Numbered from the stretch's first letter, positions 23,213 to 33,069 are shown. The stretch: DNA of 64,000 bases from Heligmosomoides polygyrus polygyrus (GCA_947396885.1 OX377205.1:64142969-64206968), one strand, 5' to 3'. The notes: generated by a model not told the origin, from the letters alone. A program made the numbers and translations.

Positions 23213-23277
23213 GACGTGCAGTGCAGCATAACTAGATTCCCCCACAGGCTTTTTCCATTAATGTTAAACAGATGTGA

Positions 23278-23309
23278 TCGAATATTTATTTATTTATTTA
23301 TTTATTTAT
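23278..23309 (+). repeat. (TTTA)n microsatellite
   Basis: About seven TTTA units. It may be the A-rich tail of a retroposon on the minus strand, but no body was recognised next to it. Confidence 0.85.
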
Positions 23310-23626
23310 CATGTTATTTTCAGCTCGATCTTAACAGTTTTCCTACCGTAGAGCATTCCCGCGTAGAGCATTCCCGCCCGGTTAGAGGGAGGTGCGGGTT
23401 CGAGTCCCGCCTGGCGCTAGAAGTTTTGATCGCAACAAAACATCGTCGTAACAGCTTATATCCTCGGTACCAGCCAATTGAGGCTTAAAAGAAACTGATT
23501 TGAATCATTTCTATCAAGACCTACAGCTTAACTGGTTTCATGCTGATATCAGCGGCCGGCTCATCCCGATGTACGGGTGAGTGCTGATGGGTCCCACGAG
23601 GTGTGGATGTTGCGTTCGATCAAACG

Positions 23627-23701
23627 GCGCCGGTGGTGTAATGGCGTAGAGCATTCCCGCCCGGTTAGAGGGAGGTGCGGGTTCGAGTCCCGCCTGGCGC
23701 T
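23627..23701 (+). ncRNA. tRNA-like core, array unit 1
   Basis: Acceptor strands GCGCCGG and CTGGCGC pair over seven bp with one G-U; the T arm GCGGG-TTCGAGT-CCCGC is perfect; a D arm GTGT/GCAT can form. The anticodon arm is poor, with no U33 in a 7-base loop, so this is not a normal translating tRNA. A TTTT terminator follows at 23707. Confidence 0.6.
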
Positions 23702-23909
23702 AGAAGTTTTGACCGCAACAAAACATCGTCGTAACAGCTTACATCCTCGGTACCAGCCAATTGAGGCTTAAAAGAAACTGATTTGAATCATTTCTATCAA
23801 GACCTACAGCTTAACTGGTTTCATGCTGATATCAGCGGCCGGCTCATCCCGATGTACGGGTGAGTGCTGATGGGTCCCACGAGGTGTGGATGTTGCGTTC
23901 GATCAAACG

Positions 23910-23984
23910 GCGCCGGTGGTGTAATGGCGTAGAGCATTCCCGCCCGGTTAGAGGGAGGTGCGGGTTCGAGTCCCGCCTGGCGCT
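23910..23984 (+). ncRNA. tRNA-like core, array unit 2
   Basis: Same sequence as the unit-1 core, 283 bp downstream, with intact Pol III boxes and terminator. Confidence 0.6.
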
Positions 23985-24192
23985 AGAAGTTTTGATCGCA
24001 ACAAAACATCGTCGTAACAGCTTATATCCTCGGTACCAGCCAATTGAGGCTTAAAAGAAACTGATTTGAATCATTTCTATCAAGACCTACAGCTTAACTG
24101 GTTTCATGCTGATATCAGCGGCCGGCTCATCCCGATGTACGGGTGAGTGCTGATGGGTCCCACGAGGTGTGGATGTTGCGTTCGATCAAACG

Positions 24193-24267
24193 GCGCCGGT
24201 GGTGTAATGGCGTAGAGCATTCCCGCCCGGTTAGAGGGAGGTGCGGGTTCGAGTCCCGCCTGGCGCT
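24193..24267 (+). ncRNA. tRNA-like core, array unit 3
   Basis: Same sequence as the unit-1 core, with intact Pol III boxes and terminator. Confidence 0.6.
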
Positions 24268-24475
24268 AGAAGTTTTGACCGCAACAAAACATCGTCGTAA
24301 CAGCTTATATCCTCGGTACCAGCCAATTGAGGCTTAAAAGAAACTGATTTGAATCATTTCTATCAAGACCTACAGCTTAACTGGTTTCATGCTGATATCA
24401 GCGGCCGGCTCATCCCGATGTACGGGTGAGTGCTGATGGGTCCCACGAGGTGTGGATGTTGCGTTCGATCAAACG

Positions 24476-24550
24476 GCGCCGGTGGTGTAATGGCGTAGAG
24501 CATTCCCGCCCGGTTAGAGGGAGGTGCGGGTTCGAGTCCCGCCTGGCGCT
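24476..24550 (+). ncRNA. tRNA-like core, array unit 4
   Basis: Same sequence as the unit-1 core; the following spacer has small changes (ACAACTTACAT-type). Confidence 0.6.
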
Positions 24551-24758
24551 AGAAGTTTTGATCGCAACAAAACATCGTCGTAACAACTTACATCCTCGGT
24601 ACCAGCCAATTGAGGCTTAAAAGAAACTGATTTGAATCATTTCTATCAAGACCTACAGCTTAACTGGTTTCATGCTGATATCAGCGGCCGGCTCATCCCG
24701 ATGTACGGGTGAGTGCTGATGGGTCCCACGAGGTGTGGATGTTGCGTTCGATCAAACG

Positions 24759-24833
24759 GCGCCGGTGGTGTAATGGCGTAGAGCATTCCCGCCCGGTTAG
24801 AGGGAGGTGCGGGTTCGAGTCCCGCCTGGCGCT
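24759..24833 (+). ncRNA. tRNA-like core, array unit 5
   Basis: Same sequence as the unit-1 core. This unit's spacer is cut short at about 24930, where unrelated sequence begins. Confidence 0.6.
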
Positions 24834-25081
24834 AGAAGTTTTGATCGCAACAAAACATCGTCGTAACAGCTTACATCCTCGGTACCAGCCAATTGAGGCT
24901 TAAAAGAAACTGATTTGAATCATTTCTAATGGAGCCGTTCTCCACCACAACAGGCATTGTAGGACTCACTAAAGGGAGCTGATTTAAGTTTCAGTCCTAA
25001 AACACCGCAAACACGATGAAGGATACGAGTACTCTAATATCTTTCTCGTGCTGATCACGAATCTGATCATTATATCCTTTT

Positions 25082-25192
25082 CGGTATTACGGAGAACGGT
25101 AGGTTACGGTAAGTACGGGTGATCGCCGACACCCTTAGCCACACGTACTTCCCGTAACCTACCCTAGTCCAACGTAATACCAAGAACGGATG
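25082..25192. repeat. Short palindromic repeat
   Basis: GGTATTACG...TAGGTTACGGTAAGTACG on the left faces CGTACTTCCCGTAACCTACC...CGTAATACC on the right, giving an imperfect inverted repeat of about 45-bp arms. It resembles a small MITE. A further TACCGTAGCCTACCGTAATC occurs at 25275. Confidence 0.6.
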
Positions 25193-25194
25193 TC

Positions 25195-26928
25195 GGATTT
25201 GTGATCAGTACCCCAAACAACCTCCATAGGCGAAGTTTGGACGAAATCAGTGACCATGACTCCGACAGCCTTACCTACCGTAGCCTACCGTAATCGACCC
25301 AAGTTTTGAAAAAGAATGTCAGATTCGTGATCAGCACCTCAAATAACCTCGTTGAGCAAAGGTTGGGTGAAAAATACTGACTTGAATTGATTTGATTGTA
25401 GAATTGGTTTCCTTCCTAGTAAAATTTTTTTAAATTCGATATATCTAGTGAAAGCGATGACAATTTTCTTGCTTATTCCTGTCGGAGATTCTTCTATTAC
25501 AAGTAATTAGGAAACAGAAAAAACATTTATAAAAAACCGACGGCAGCAGTACAAAAAATAGCGCGAAAAGTTATGAGCCACCGGTGGCTCATATTGTCGT
25601 CAATGTGTTAATGTTAAAAATGTTTCAAGCAACAATGTATAGGCTTGAGTTTTTTTTTAAATTCTGAGCCAATTTCAAAGAGCTTTATGATATTTCCATG
25701 TCTTGAAAACAGTCACTTTTTATAAAACAACGATAGGGATAAATAGAATACAGAACACAGCGAAAAATTTTTTGCAAGAAAAATTTTAGAAGTTGGCAAA
25801 ATTGAACGCTAATCTCAAATAGCTGTGAAATGATCGCAACCCAAACGAAGAGGGCAACAATGGTGTCTTAAAAGCGGACGATTCTCATTGTTTGCAATCG
25901 TCTCTGACAGCAGCGACAACTTCAGTAAGCATCCTGGTCCAGACGTGAATATACCGACATGGATGCCCTTATTGACAAGACATGGATTTCAGGGGTCATA
26001 TCTCCTACACAAACTCTTCCGCTCAACTTTTTTGGTTCTAGATTCTCCAATTTCTTCCCTCATTTTAGAAATGTGTTGTTCGTGGTTCTGGGCGAAGCAG
26101 ATTTTGTGTCGCCTTTCAGTTCCTTTGTTTTGCCTGCATATAAAGTAAAAACGCAAGTGATAGGCCCATTACAGACAACCCTTCTTATGGCCTGAATGAG
26201 CTTCCTTGACGTTTTGATTTCTAATGAAGTAGATTAATCTATTTCAAGATCTTGTCCTTCAGTAGTCAAAGTTCTGCCAGCCTTTGGAAGCTGATGTTAC
26301 GAACAGGATTGCACATTGTCGTCGTGAAAAGGAGCATGATCACTGCTATACTCGCTAGCTCTTTCTGTAGAAAGAATAATTCCCAAAAACCGAATCTGGT
26401 TCAAGCTCGCATAATCCAATCTGGTTTGGTTATCTGGATAGTTATTGCACTCCTTTGCGTTGTCTACACGACTAGTTACCAAAACTGCGATTTTGGATCT
26501 GCCTTGAACAAAAATGACAAAAACTGTTGCGACTCTGGGTTACAACAGCGATTCTCATAGAATCGCTTGAAGAAACAATGAGGTCAGTATCAAGACTACT
26601 TCTCATGCTTGCCTGGATGAGCTGGAGAACGACTATCGAGACGATCGAAAAGACTAAAACAAAAAGGAAAAGATAATATATGTGAACATTCAGTTGGCAG
26701 TGACTGCAGAGTGACTCCTTACACCCGCCTAGATGAAAAAGTGCTGCCGTCGACGGGTTATTGGCAGAGAACTGGGCAGTGCTAGCGTTTTTTCTTGTTA
26801 TTCGTTCACAACCGAGAACAGATTAAAATTTCAGAGAAACTTGGTCCATTTGAGTGATTTTCCTTTAGCTGTTTCACGTATAATTATGAAAAATCATGCC
26901 ATATAAGAAGAATGATTTCCTGAAACGA
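25195..26928. other. AT-rich intronic stretch, no supported gene
   Basis: Several short plus-strand frames (for example 25888-26195) lack splice support or recognisable motifs. I see nothing else. Confidence 0.4.
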
Positions 26929-26930
26929 AT

Positions 26931-27245
26931 AGTTTGTTCAGCGTAGCCAAGATTGGTACAACTCTTTATTGCGGTATACGTTTCGGCGTTGTCGCCTTCT
27001 TCAGAGCCTGGTAAAGTCGAAGTCATTTGACAAACTACCCTCCCAAATGCCATTTCACTCTGCAGTAACCCATCCAAAAAGGCGAAGAGGCTACGAAAAC
27101 GATGCCGCGTTCTCGCTACGATTCCTCAGCGGTTTTTGGCGGACGTCTCTGCCCACTAGCCCTGCCAGTGGGAGCATATCCATTCTGAATAGCTGTGCGG
27201 TATATCCACAGAGGAGGCCCTTTCCGCAGCTTCAAATGAAATCGC
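26931..27245 (-). mobile_element. Penelope-like element, internally deleted inverted copy
   Basis: Positions 26931-27105 are the inverted counterpart of 28735-28917, and 27107-27245 is the inverted counterpart of coding sequence at about 27950-28100. The segment between those two coding positions (28100-28735, which holds the GIY-YIG domain) is absent. It is therefore a second, deleted copy lying head-to-head with the plus-strand copy, and its terminal part serves as an inverted pLTR. Differences of roughly 10-15 percent show it is not a recent duplication. Confidence 0.8.
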
Positions 27246-27379
27246 TGAGACTGTTGGTAGCCCCACTGACCGTACTGCTTGGTTTCTCAACCTCGGCCTG
27301 TGCAACTACTCCAATTTATACCGGCCCACCTATTACCGAATACGAGCCATTTCCTCGAAAAGCTGAGAGAAGCTAGATT

Positions 27380-28313
27380 GCAGAAAGAATGCGCTGTGGA
27401 GTCGTTTGACGTAACGCCGCTTTGCTCTAACGTCTTGCGTTGGAGGCAGTTCTGGAAATCCTAAAGGAACACCACACCAGCATAAAAATGTACGGTTTAT
27501 CTGCAGTGCAAGTGGTGGGGCTCGTCAATGAGTGTTTGCAATGCAACGTGTTGCACAGGTCGGGTGAGTATCACAAGCAGGTAAGAGGGCTTGCCATGGG
27601 CCAAAGACTAGCTCTAGTTCTCGCAGTTGCATTCATGTCAAAGGTGGAAGCTCTTGTCCTTGATCGAATGCCCACCATCTATTGCCGGTATATTGACGAT
27701 TGCTTTATCGTCTGTCAAACTCAGCTTGGTTTGAGTTACTTAACCGGCAATCAACGCACATTAAATGTAACGGGAGAAACCGGACGAAAACTGACTCGCA
27801 TTCCTCAATGTGCAGGTCCATCTTTCTAACGGGGTCTACCGAACCAGGTGGTACCGGAAGCCGGCAAGCAAGAACATCATTGTTCACTGCGCACCGGCTC
27901 ACCCATTCAGTAGGAATAGAGCCGTTGTTCAGAATATTTTCCGCACTGCTCGAGCGCTTTCATCTAAAGCCGCGGAGAGGGCCTACTCTGTAGATATGAC
28001 GCGCCACATCGCGATTCAGAATGGATATGCTCATACTGGCAGGGCTAGTGGGCAGAGACGACAGCCAAGAACCGCTGAGGAATCGCAGCGAGAACGGTCA
28101 AAAGTGACGTTCTGTGTCCCGTTCATTTCGGACAATCTGACCGCAGCCATTCGTGGCTGCGTTAGGAAGGTTGAGCTGCAAGACGATGTGAGGGTGGTGA
28201 CAGTACACCCTAGCAACGTTAGGAAGCAGCTGGTCCGCAACCGGTTTGTATGGCCGCCTATGGACAACACCATCAGGTGTTGTTGCCTTTTTGGGAAGGT
28301 GACGATTGCCTGA
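27380..28313 (+). pseudogene. Penelope-like reverse transcriptase, frameshifted
   Basis: SFDVTPLCSNV (motif A, with the first catalytic Asp) is at about 27400. HHTSIKMYGLSAVQVVGLVN and VRGLAMGQRLALVLAVAFMS (motif B region) follow, then YCRYIDDCFIV with the YIDD catalytic pair at about 27690. WYRKPASKNIIVHCAPAHPF lies at about 27850. Following one protein requires at least three frame changes (near 27440, 27760 and 27810). The catalytic Asp residues persist, but the gene cannot give a single product. Confidence 0.85.
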
Positions 28314-28317
28314 CGTC

Positions 28318-28610
28318 TGGTGACCTGAACAGATGTACGGAGTGCGGAGAGGAGTATGTGGGGGAAACAGGTAGACCCTTGTGCGTAAGGATCAAGGAGC
28401 ACTTGGACGGGTTGAGCAGGTCCCTTGGGCGAGCACAGGATGCGGCGGTTTGGCGTGGAGGTCAAGATCTATGCGCGTGAATATGAGATTTCGGCGCGCT
28501 GAACCCTCGAGGCGCTGTACATTGCGGCGAAGACCCCATAGATCAAGAAGAAGGAGGAGTGCTTGGCTTTGACCCAAGAGCTGACAACGAGAGTTTTGAC
28601 TTCTGGATCA
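28318..28610 (+). pseudogene. GIY-YIG endonuclease domain of the Penelope-like element
   Basis: The frame reads LNRCTECGEEYVGETGRPLC followed by VRIKEHLDG. The EYVGETG stretch is the GIY-YIG signature form of these elements and the Arg-Ile-Lys-Glu-His helix follows, as in the family. A TLEALYIAAKTP-like segment with KKKEECLALTQEL comes later, in other frames, ending near 28610. In-frame stops show it is inactive. Confidence 0.8.
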
Positions 28611-28617
28611 TGACTTT

Positions 28618-29100
28618 TGAGTCCCTAAGGCGGGTGGTCCCAAGGGCTCTAAGCTCATTCACCCATCTTTCGTCCAGCTAGGGTGACCGTGGACTCTTCT
28701 GTCCGCATCTAAGCCACGTTTTCGACTTCTTACAGCATCGTTTTCGTAGTGTCTTAGCCTTTTTGGATGGGTTACTGCAGAATGAAATGACATTTGGGAG
28801 GGTAGTTTCTCAAATGACTTCGACTTTTTCAAGCTCGAAAGTAGGCGACAACGCCGAAACGTAAGCCGTAAGAGTTAGAGAAAGAGTTGTACCAATCTTG
28901 GCTACGCTGAACAAACTACTCGTCTATTGCAACATCAAGATGCCAAGGTTCATCGAGAGTCGAACATGGATTTCCTTAAAGCCAAGTTTTTTTACAGTCA
29001 GGATCTCACGTGGAGATAGTCCCAGAGATGTGCTCAGGAGATCAAAAACACTAACATATTTTACCTTCTAAAGAGAAAGGAGAAAACAACCAACCAGCGA
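28618..29100. other. Penelope 3' end and following spacer
   Basis: This holds the element's 3' untranslated region and terminal repeat (to 28917) and then about 180 bases with nothing recognised before the next exon. Confidence 0.5.
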
Positions 29101-29106
29101 ACTCAC

Positions 29107-29147
29107 TTGCTGGTGGAATATTCTTGATCGGAGACAAGGGAGGTGAC
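29107..29147 (-). CDS. 41-nt proline-rich exon of the minus-strand gene
   Basis: Bounded by TTTTCAG and AA|GTGAGT. One base completes CG from the previous exon (Arg), then SPPLSPIKNIPPA, leaving one base. The SPPLSPIK motif could be a proline-directed phosphorylation site, by composition only. Phase fits the exon upstream. Confidence 0.65.
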
Positions 29148-29232
29148 CTGAAAACGTGAGAATGGTGGGTCACATTCTTTTCGAGTAAGGCCGATAAACA
29201 CCCGACGACAAATATCACAGAGAAGAACTCAC

Positions 29233-29303
29233 CGAACGGTGGTCTTCAATGCCGAATCAGTTCCGTCTTCCACTTTGCTCGGTGTAGAGTCAAAGGATTT
29301 AAG
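29233..29303 (-). CDS. 71-nt exon of the minus-strand gene
   Basis: After a TTTTCAG acceptor at phase 0 it reads LKSFDSTPSKVEDGTDSALK then TTV, leaving CG. The donor is CG|GTGAGT. An 85-nt intron separates it from 29147-29107, and its phase agrees with both neighbours. Confidence 0.7.
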
Positions 29304-29452
29304 CTGAAAACATGCAACTACCTAGATGCGTGATATTCGGTTGTTTGCCTTGCGTAACTAAATGAAAGGTCTATTTCTCTATTCTTTTAATGAAATGACT
29401 CTGTTTCTTCGTCGTTTGTCCAGCAACGAAAGGCAACAGTAAATAAACTTAC

Positions 29453-29708
29453 CATCCCATTAGCTGCTGAATTGAGTGGAGGTAGGGCCGCTGAAATGGA
29501 AACGCTTGCGTGCGTTGTTCTTCTTAGGGCAGCCTTCGGAAGAGAATCGAACTGACCTCGTTCTACAGACTCTCTATGCCGCCTTGTACGTCGCTTTGCG
29601 TCAGCTCGGGTCAGCGAGCGGTCGACGTCCTCATCACTGGACGAGCTGTGCTTGATATCCCTCTGTCGCGAGTTTCGTCGAGCGGCTGCAACACGGGAGG
29701 ATTTTTGG
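29453..29708 (-). CDS. Arg/Ser-rich exon of the minus-strand gene
   Basis: Exactly 85 codons after one phase base: QKSSRVAAARRNSRQRDIKH, SSSSDEDVDRSLTRADAKRR, then SVERGQFDSLPKAALRR and a Ser/Ala/Pro-rich end, with donor ATG|GTAAG. Alternating basic and acidic-serine blocks resemble nuclear or cytoskeletal scaffold proteins, but I recognise no domain. The acceptor TTCCAG is acceptable rather than strong. A Met-starting frame in another phase (MTETNYSVPAKNPP) ends within the exon and is less likely. Confidence 0.7.
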
Positions 29709-29870
29709 CTGGAACCGAGTAGTTGGTTTCAGTCATGCACAACGCGTCGCAAATATAGTTGCCGTATCCGAAATCAAGGCTATTATATAATACTAAAATT
29801 AACACACTTCTTCAGAAGGCAATGCAATGCGGCTCGTCACCTGAACTGCAATCTATTAAGTCTTGGACCA

Positions 29871-30098
29871 TCAGAAAACATCTTCGATGGTCACAGAATC
29901 TCTTTTCCGCACAGACATTCTTTCGAAATCATAGGAGTGAGAATCCATTAAAGGTGTGCCATGTGGAGACGCACGGCGAGTTGAAGCGTCAAGGTTCGAA
30001 GAATTTCTCATGGGCGATTGCGTGATAGGAAGTTGTCCGACAAATTGTTCCCTTTCTATCTGCTTTATTCCCCTTAGTTTCATGTTCAAACTGTCCCA
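29871..30098 (-). CDS. Possible alternative terminal exon
   Basis: From a CCTTGATTAG acceptor the phase-0 frame contains KLRGIKQIEREQFVGQLPIT, SSNLDASTRRASPHGTP and ERMSVRKRDSVTIEDVF, then a TGA stop at 29871-29873. Codon use and Ser/Arg content look like the surrounding exons. No strong donor precedes the stop, so it may end a shorter isoform, or end a separate upstream gene. Its phase does not fit directly onto 33061-32922. Confidence 0.4.
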   Translation of the reverse strand, partial: WDSLNMKLRGIKQIEREQFVGQLPITQSPMRNSSNLDASTRRASPHGTPLMDSHSYDFERMSVRKRDSVTIEDVF

Positions 30099-30959
30099 CT
30101 AATCAAGGCAGGAGAATTCGTTCGTAGGTTGCCGTTCACACAGATCTCCACAAAATGTCTTTGCATGGTTAAGAGGTTGACGAGCCGGCACTCGAATTTT
30201 GTAGAGATGCGATGGCCGCCAAATCGCCACATTTAAACAACTCAGGATAGAGGAACAAAGGACAAACAACTGTTTGGGATGTGCCATGCATTCTACTTCT
30301 GTGGATATCATGAAGGCGATTTGAAAAGGCATTTAGTTTATACAATGATTTGAAGTGACGATGCAGTAGGTACGTCGGTGTTTCATCCCTTAAAGGCATG
30401 CTTGGTGTAACACAGCAACCGTGGAGTGATGGAATGCCTGGCTGGCCTTTGCAGGACGCGAATTAAGAATGTCTATTAAGTAGCATACAACAGGCGGCGT
30501 ATGTTGCTGCTGCGCTTCCTGCGCCGATTATTTGCTGTTTCTTAATTTAATTTGTACAGTTTAAAAAGCACAAACTAACAATTTGAAGACCTGAAAGAGT
30601 AAGTTCTCGATGTACGGTCAGATTTGTTGAAAAAGACGGGTTTGAGGCATTTCACGTTTCTTTTGGAAAGCAGCGCAAAACATTCTTCAAAGAAAACCAG
30701 AGTTTAGCTTTGTTGGCAGTTTTTCCTCACAATATGACATCGAGACAGCACAGTGAGCACTAGAGACGCGAAATATTCGGTACTCTCTAGTGATGGTCAG
30801 TAGCTCTTTCTTGGAGAGTAGAAGGGAAGCTGATGGATATTGTCGCCGTTGAAATGGGCCTAAATAGAACACATTCCTCCAATTCTCTGTGGCTAGCGCG
30901 AGATGACAGTAAATCGTTACTGTTAGTGGCTCGACCTGCCTAGTCGGTCTCCAATCCTA

Positions 30960-31163
30960 CTCGCAGAAGAGTAGAGTGAGAGTTAATCCTTGTGAAGTTT
31001 CTTCCAGAGAGAAGCCGTACTCAGTAGGGGAAGTCCATTGCGGAGGCCCTATAGAGACCTCCACAGCTACAGTCTTCTCGTACTTGGCACCAGTTGTTTG
31101 ACTCACCGATGACAGTCCTTGACAAAAGGCTGCTAGACGTTTCTGCCAACCAACCGTTTCCGT
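30960..31163 (-). CDS. Weak candidate exon or small ORF
   Basis: A 68-codon frame from ATG reads MTETVGWQKRLAAFCQGLSS, then ...KYEKTVAVEVSIGPPQWTSP, and ends TAG. It contains a GTGAGT that could be a donor after codon 20. It starts with the same MTET as an alternative frame at 29750, perhaps by chance. Not recognised; support is composition only. Confidence 0.2.
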
Positions 31164-31184
31164 CATTGTGAGTAGATTTGAGCT

Positions 31185-32600
31185 CGAACAATGTGTTCGA
31201 ACAATTTCGATCGATTTTTTGTTCGATGCTTGAAATCGAAAACAGGTGGTTTTCGAACATTGTTGGAAATCGAACACCGTTGAGTTTTACCGCAATGCAG
31301 AACTAGTAATCTTGCCATGGGCAGAAGCCGATACTCCTGCAAGAATTTAATTCCTACTCCTTTCAATTTGAACTCGCTTTCGGCACAGTCATACATCTCG
31401 CCTTCAAGTGTCACTGCGACGTGGTGTATCCTCCCATTGATGCAACTATAGGTGTTTATAATCTGATTCCTGTACCATCAGTCAACTGCTTTTCAAGCAT
31501 TCTTTTCGATTTTCCAATTATTCTGCGGTTTGTGCGTAAAACTTGCCATCAAACTTATGGTTAGTAAAATCCTTCGATAAGGTGAACAGTTGATAGCGAA
31601 CCCAAAATCACTTATCATTTGATTTCTCATGCAACTATCGTTTGAATGCAACACACTTCCCCACCATAGTTCGAGCTCTGATGGGCTAACATTTACCTTT
31701 GGTTTTCGACACTATGATCAGAAAAGAAGTGAATGCAACAGAAAGACTCGTTTCTTGGGAGCCACTGTTCGCCAGTGAAGAGCCGGAGGAGAACGTGTCA
31801 TGAGGCTATGATGATATTTTGATTCGCTGCTCCAGCACCATATTTTCTCATGACTGAGAAGACTGTTTCCTATATTTTAGCCCGAAATAAGGAGATACTG
31901 TGTACGCGTAACGCCCTGGGGTCGGATTCATCAACGACTAACACAACTTTAACAGGGAATTCACAGCGGAAAACCCAGATAACGCGGCTTATCGCTCACC
32001 ATATCGCTTGATAAGCCGCGCTATCAGGGATTTCGGCTGCAAATTTCTCTGTTAAATTGCTGTAAATCGTTGATAAATCTCGACCCTGGTGACGATGAAA
32101 ACCAAGGGATAAATGATCCTGTATAGTGAGAGCGACATGCCGTTTTGATACGATTTTTGTTGCGCTCATGAAGAGAGGTTTTGATGGTCTATTCTGTTAG
32201 CGGTTTTGGCAATCCGATAAATCGTCAGCTGCGCAAAATTCAAAGTTCACGTGATTCTCACCGCAAATGGTCATGCCTGGCAATAAATAAATAATAGCGA
32301 TTGACGGTCAATGGCCGGCTGATACTGTCTGTTTGGTGAGATTTTATACATTTTCACTTGATATGTTTGAAAATAGAAGTTCGAAAACTGATCGTTCGAT
32401 AGACTTTGACTTTTTAAAATGCTCGTTCGATATCCCTTTCAAACAAATGTATTCGTTCGCTCGTTCGATTGTTCGAAAAAACAGAAAATCGAGTTATCCA
32501 ATTGCTTGATTATCCGAAAAATCGAGTTATTCGTTGGCTCGATTGTTCGAAAATTTAAAAAATCGGTTTGGCTCGTTCCTTTATTCGTTCAGAAAGAAGT
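31185..32600. repeat. Region bounded by TTCGAACAATCGA-type motif clusters
   Basis: GTTCGAACAATTTCGATCGA-like words cluster at 31185-31280 and again, mostly in the opposite sense, at 32375-32580 (TTCGATTGTTCGAAAA repeated). The pattern resembles the subterminal arrays of the two hAT-like elements in this window, but I found neither terminal inverted repeats nor a target duplication. Between the clusters is a palindromic MITE. Confidence 0.35.
31913..32089. mobile_element. Small palindromic MITE
   Basis: The left part (CTGGGGTCGGATTCATCAAC then TTTAACAGGGAATTCACAGC) faces the right part, whose reverse complement reads CCAGGGTCGAGATTTATCAA then TTTAACAGAGAAATTTGCAG. The centre contains GCGGCTTATCG/CGATAAGCCGC-like arms. 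The total is about 177 bp. No clear target duplication. A single-end relative is at 52085. Confidence 0.7.
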
Positions 32601-32921
32601 GGAAAAGCTCAACTCAAATTGTGAGAGCGATAGAATTTCATGGTCTCATTTACTGTTTCGAGAAAAGGATGAATATGGAATACCGAAGACAGAATATTCC
32701 ATGAATGACCTATAATAAACGTTTTCTTCTAGCCCTTATGCTGTTACTTCCCAGTACAGGAAAAATATTATTCAGGGACATGCATTAAAGAATAGCATTA
32801 CTGCCTCACCGCTCTAGTGGATGGAAAGAAACTCGCCTTCTTTGGTTGAAACGCCTATACTATGCGCTGACTGATAGTATTATAGAGATGAGCAAAAAAT
32901 TGCGTGAGGCACTGCACTCAC

Positions 32922-33061
32922 TTCGTTCCTTACTCGATCTTTTCTTGCGTCTTTCTGGATCTCGCTCTTGGCTGCTCTCTCGAATTGATGGGTTTTTCGG
33001 AACGGTCGACACAGTGCTATGCGCCACTTGTGACTTGCCACTCTCATCCCGCGACTCAAGG
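32922..33061 (-). CDS. Ser/Arg-rich exon of the minus-strand gene
   Basis: The acceptor is CTTTTCAG and the donor A|GTGAGT; the exon is 140 nt. In the preferred frame one base precedes LESRDESGKSQVAHSTVSTV, PKNPSIRESSQERDPERRKK and RSSKER. It leaves one base. This phase does not connect directly to 50959-50884 or to 29708-29453, so at least one undetected exon is expected on each side, or the exon belongs to an isoform. The style (SQERDPERRKKRSSKER) matches the rest of the gene. Confidence 0.6.
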
Positions 33062-33069
33062 CTGAAAAG

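Larger units (their letters stand above)
23341..24930 (+). repeat. Tandem array of 283-bp units with tRNA-like cores (SINE family A)
   Basis: Five near-identical units with an exact 283-bp period (landmark ATGGGTCCCACGAGGTGTGG at 23587, 23870, 24153, 24436, 24719), preceded by a partial unit from about 23341. Units differ at only a few sites, such as GATCGC versus GACCGC. Each contains a box A (TGGTGTAATGG), a perfect box B (GGTTCGAGTCC) and a TTTT run six bases after the acceptor stem. The array ends abruptly near 24930. Near identity means recent amplification or homogenisation by unequal exchange. Confidence 0.95.
27246..28917 (+). mobile_element. Penelope-like retroelement (EN+), decayed
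   Basis: The plus strand encodes, over several frames, a reverse transcriptase followed by a GIY-YIG endonuclease, the order diagnostic of endonuclease-bearing Penelope-like elements. The 3' end (28735-28917) is an inverted match to 26931-27105. Both outer ends carry the AGTTTGTTCAGCGTAGCCAAG motif (right end in reverse complement). It lies in a long intron of the minus-strand gene. Confidence 0.85.

Noticed and set aside
23627..24833. Functional tRNA gene cluster
   Set aside because: Acceptor and T arms are good, but the anticodon arm lacks a 5-bp stem with a U33-bearing 7-base loop.
23577..24903. Five repeated 64-codon open frames
   Set aside because: They recur only because the 283-bp unit recurs, and they run through the Pol III tRNA-like core.
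23341..24930. CRISPR array
   Set aside because: The whole 283-bp unit is repeated with no unique spacers, and the genome is eukaryotic.
28835..28870. Hammerhead core in the right Penelope repeat
   Set aside because: The CUGANGA box is mutated in this copy although the stem and GAAAC remain.
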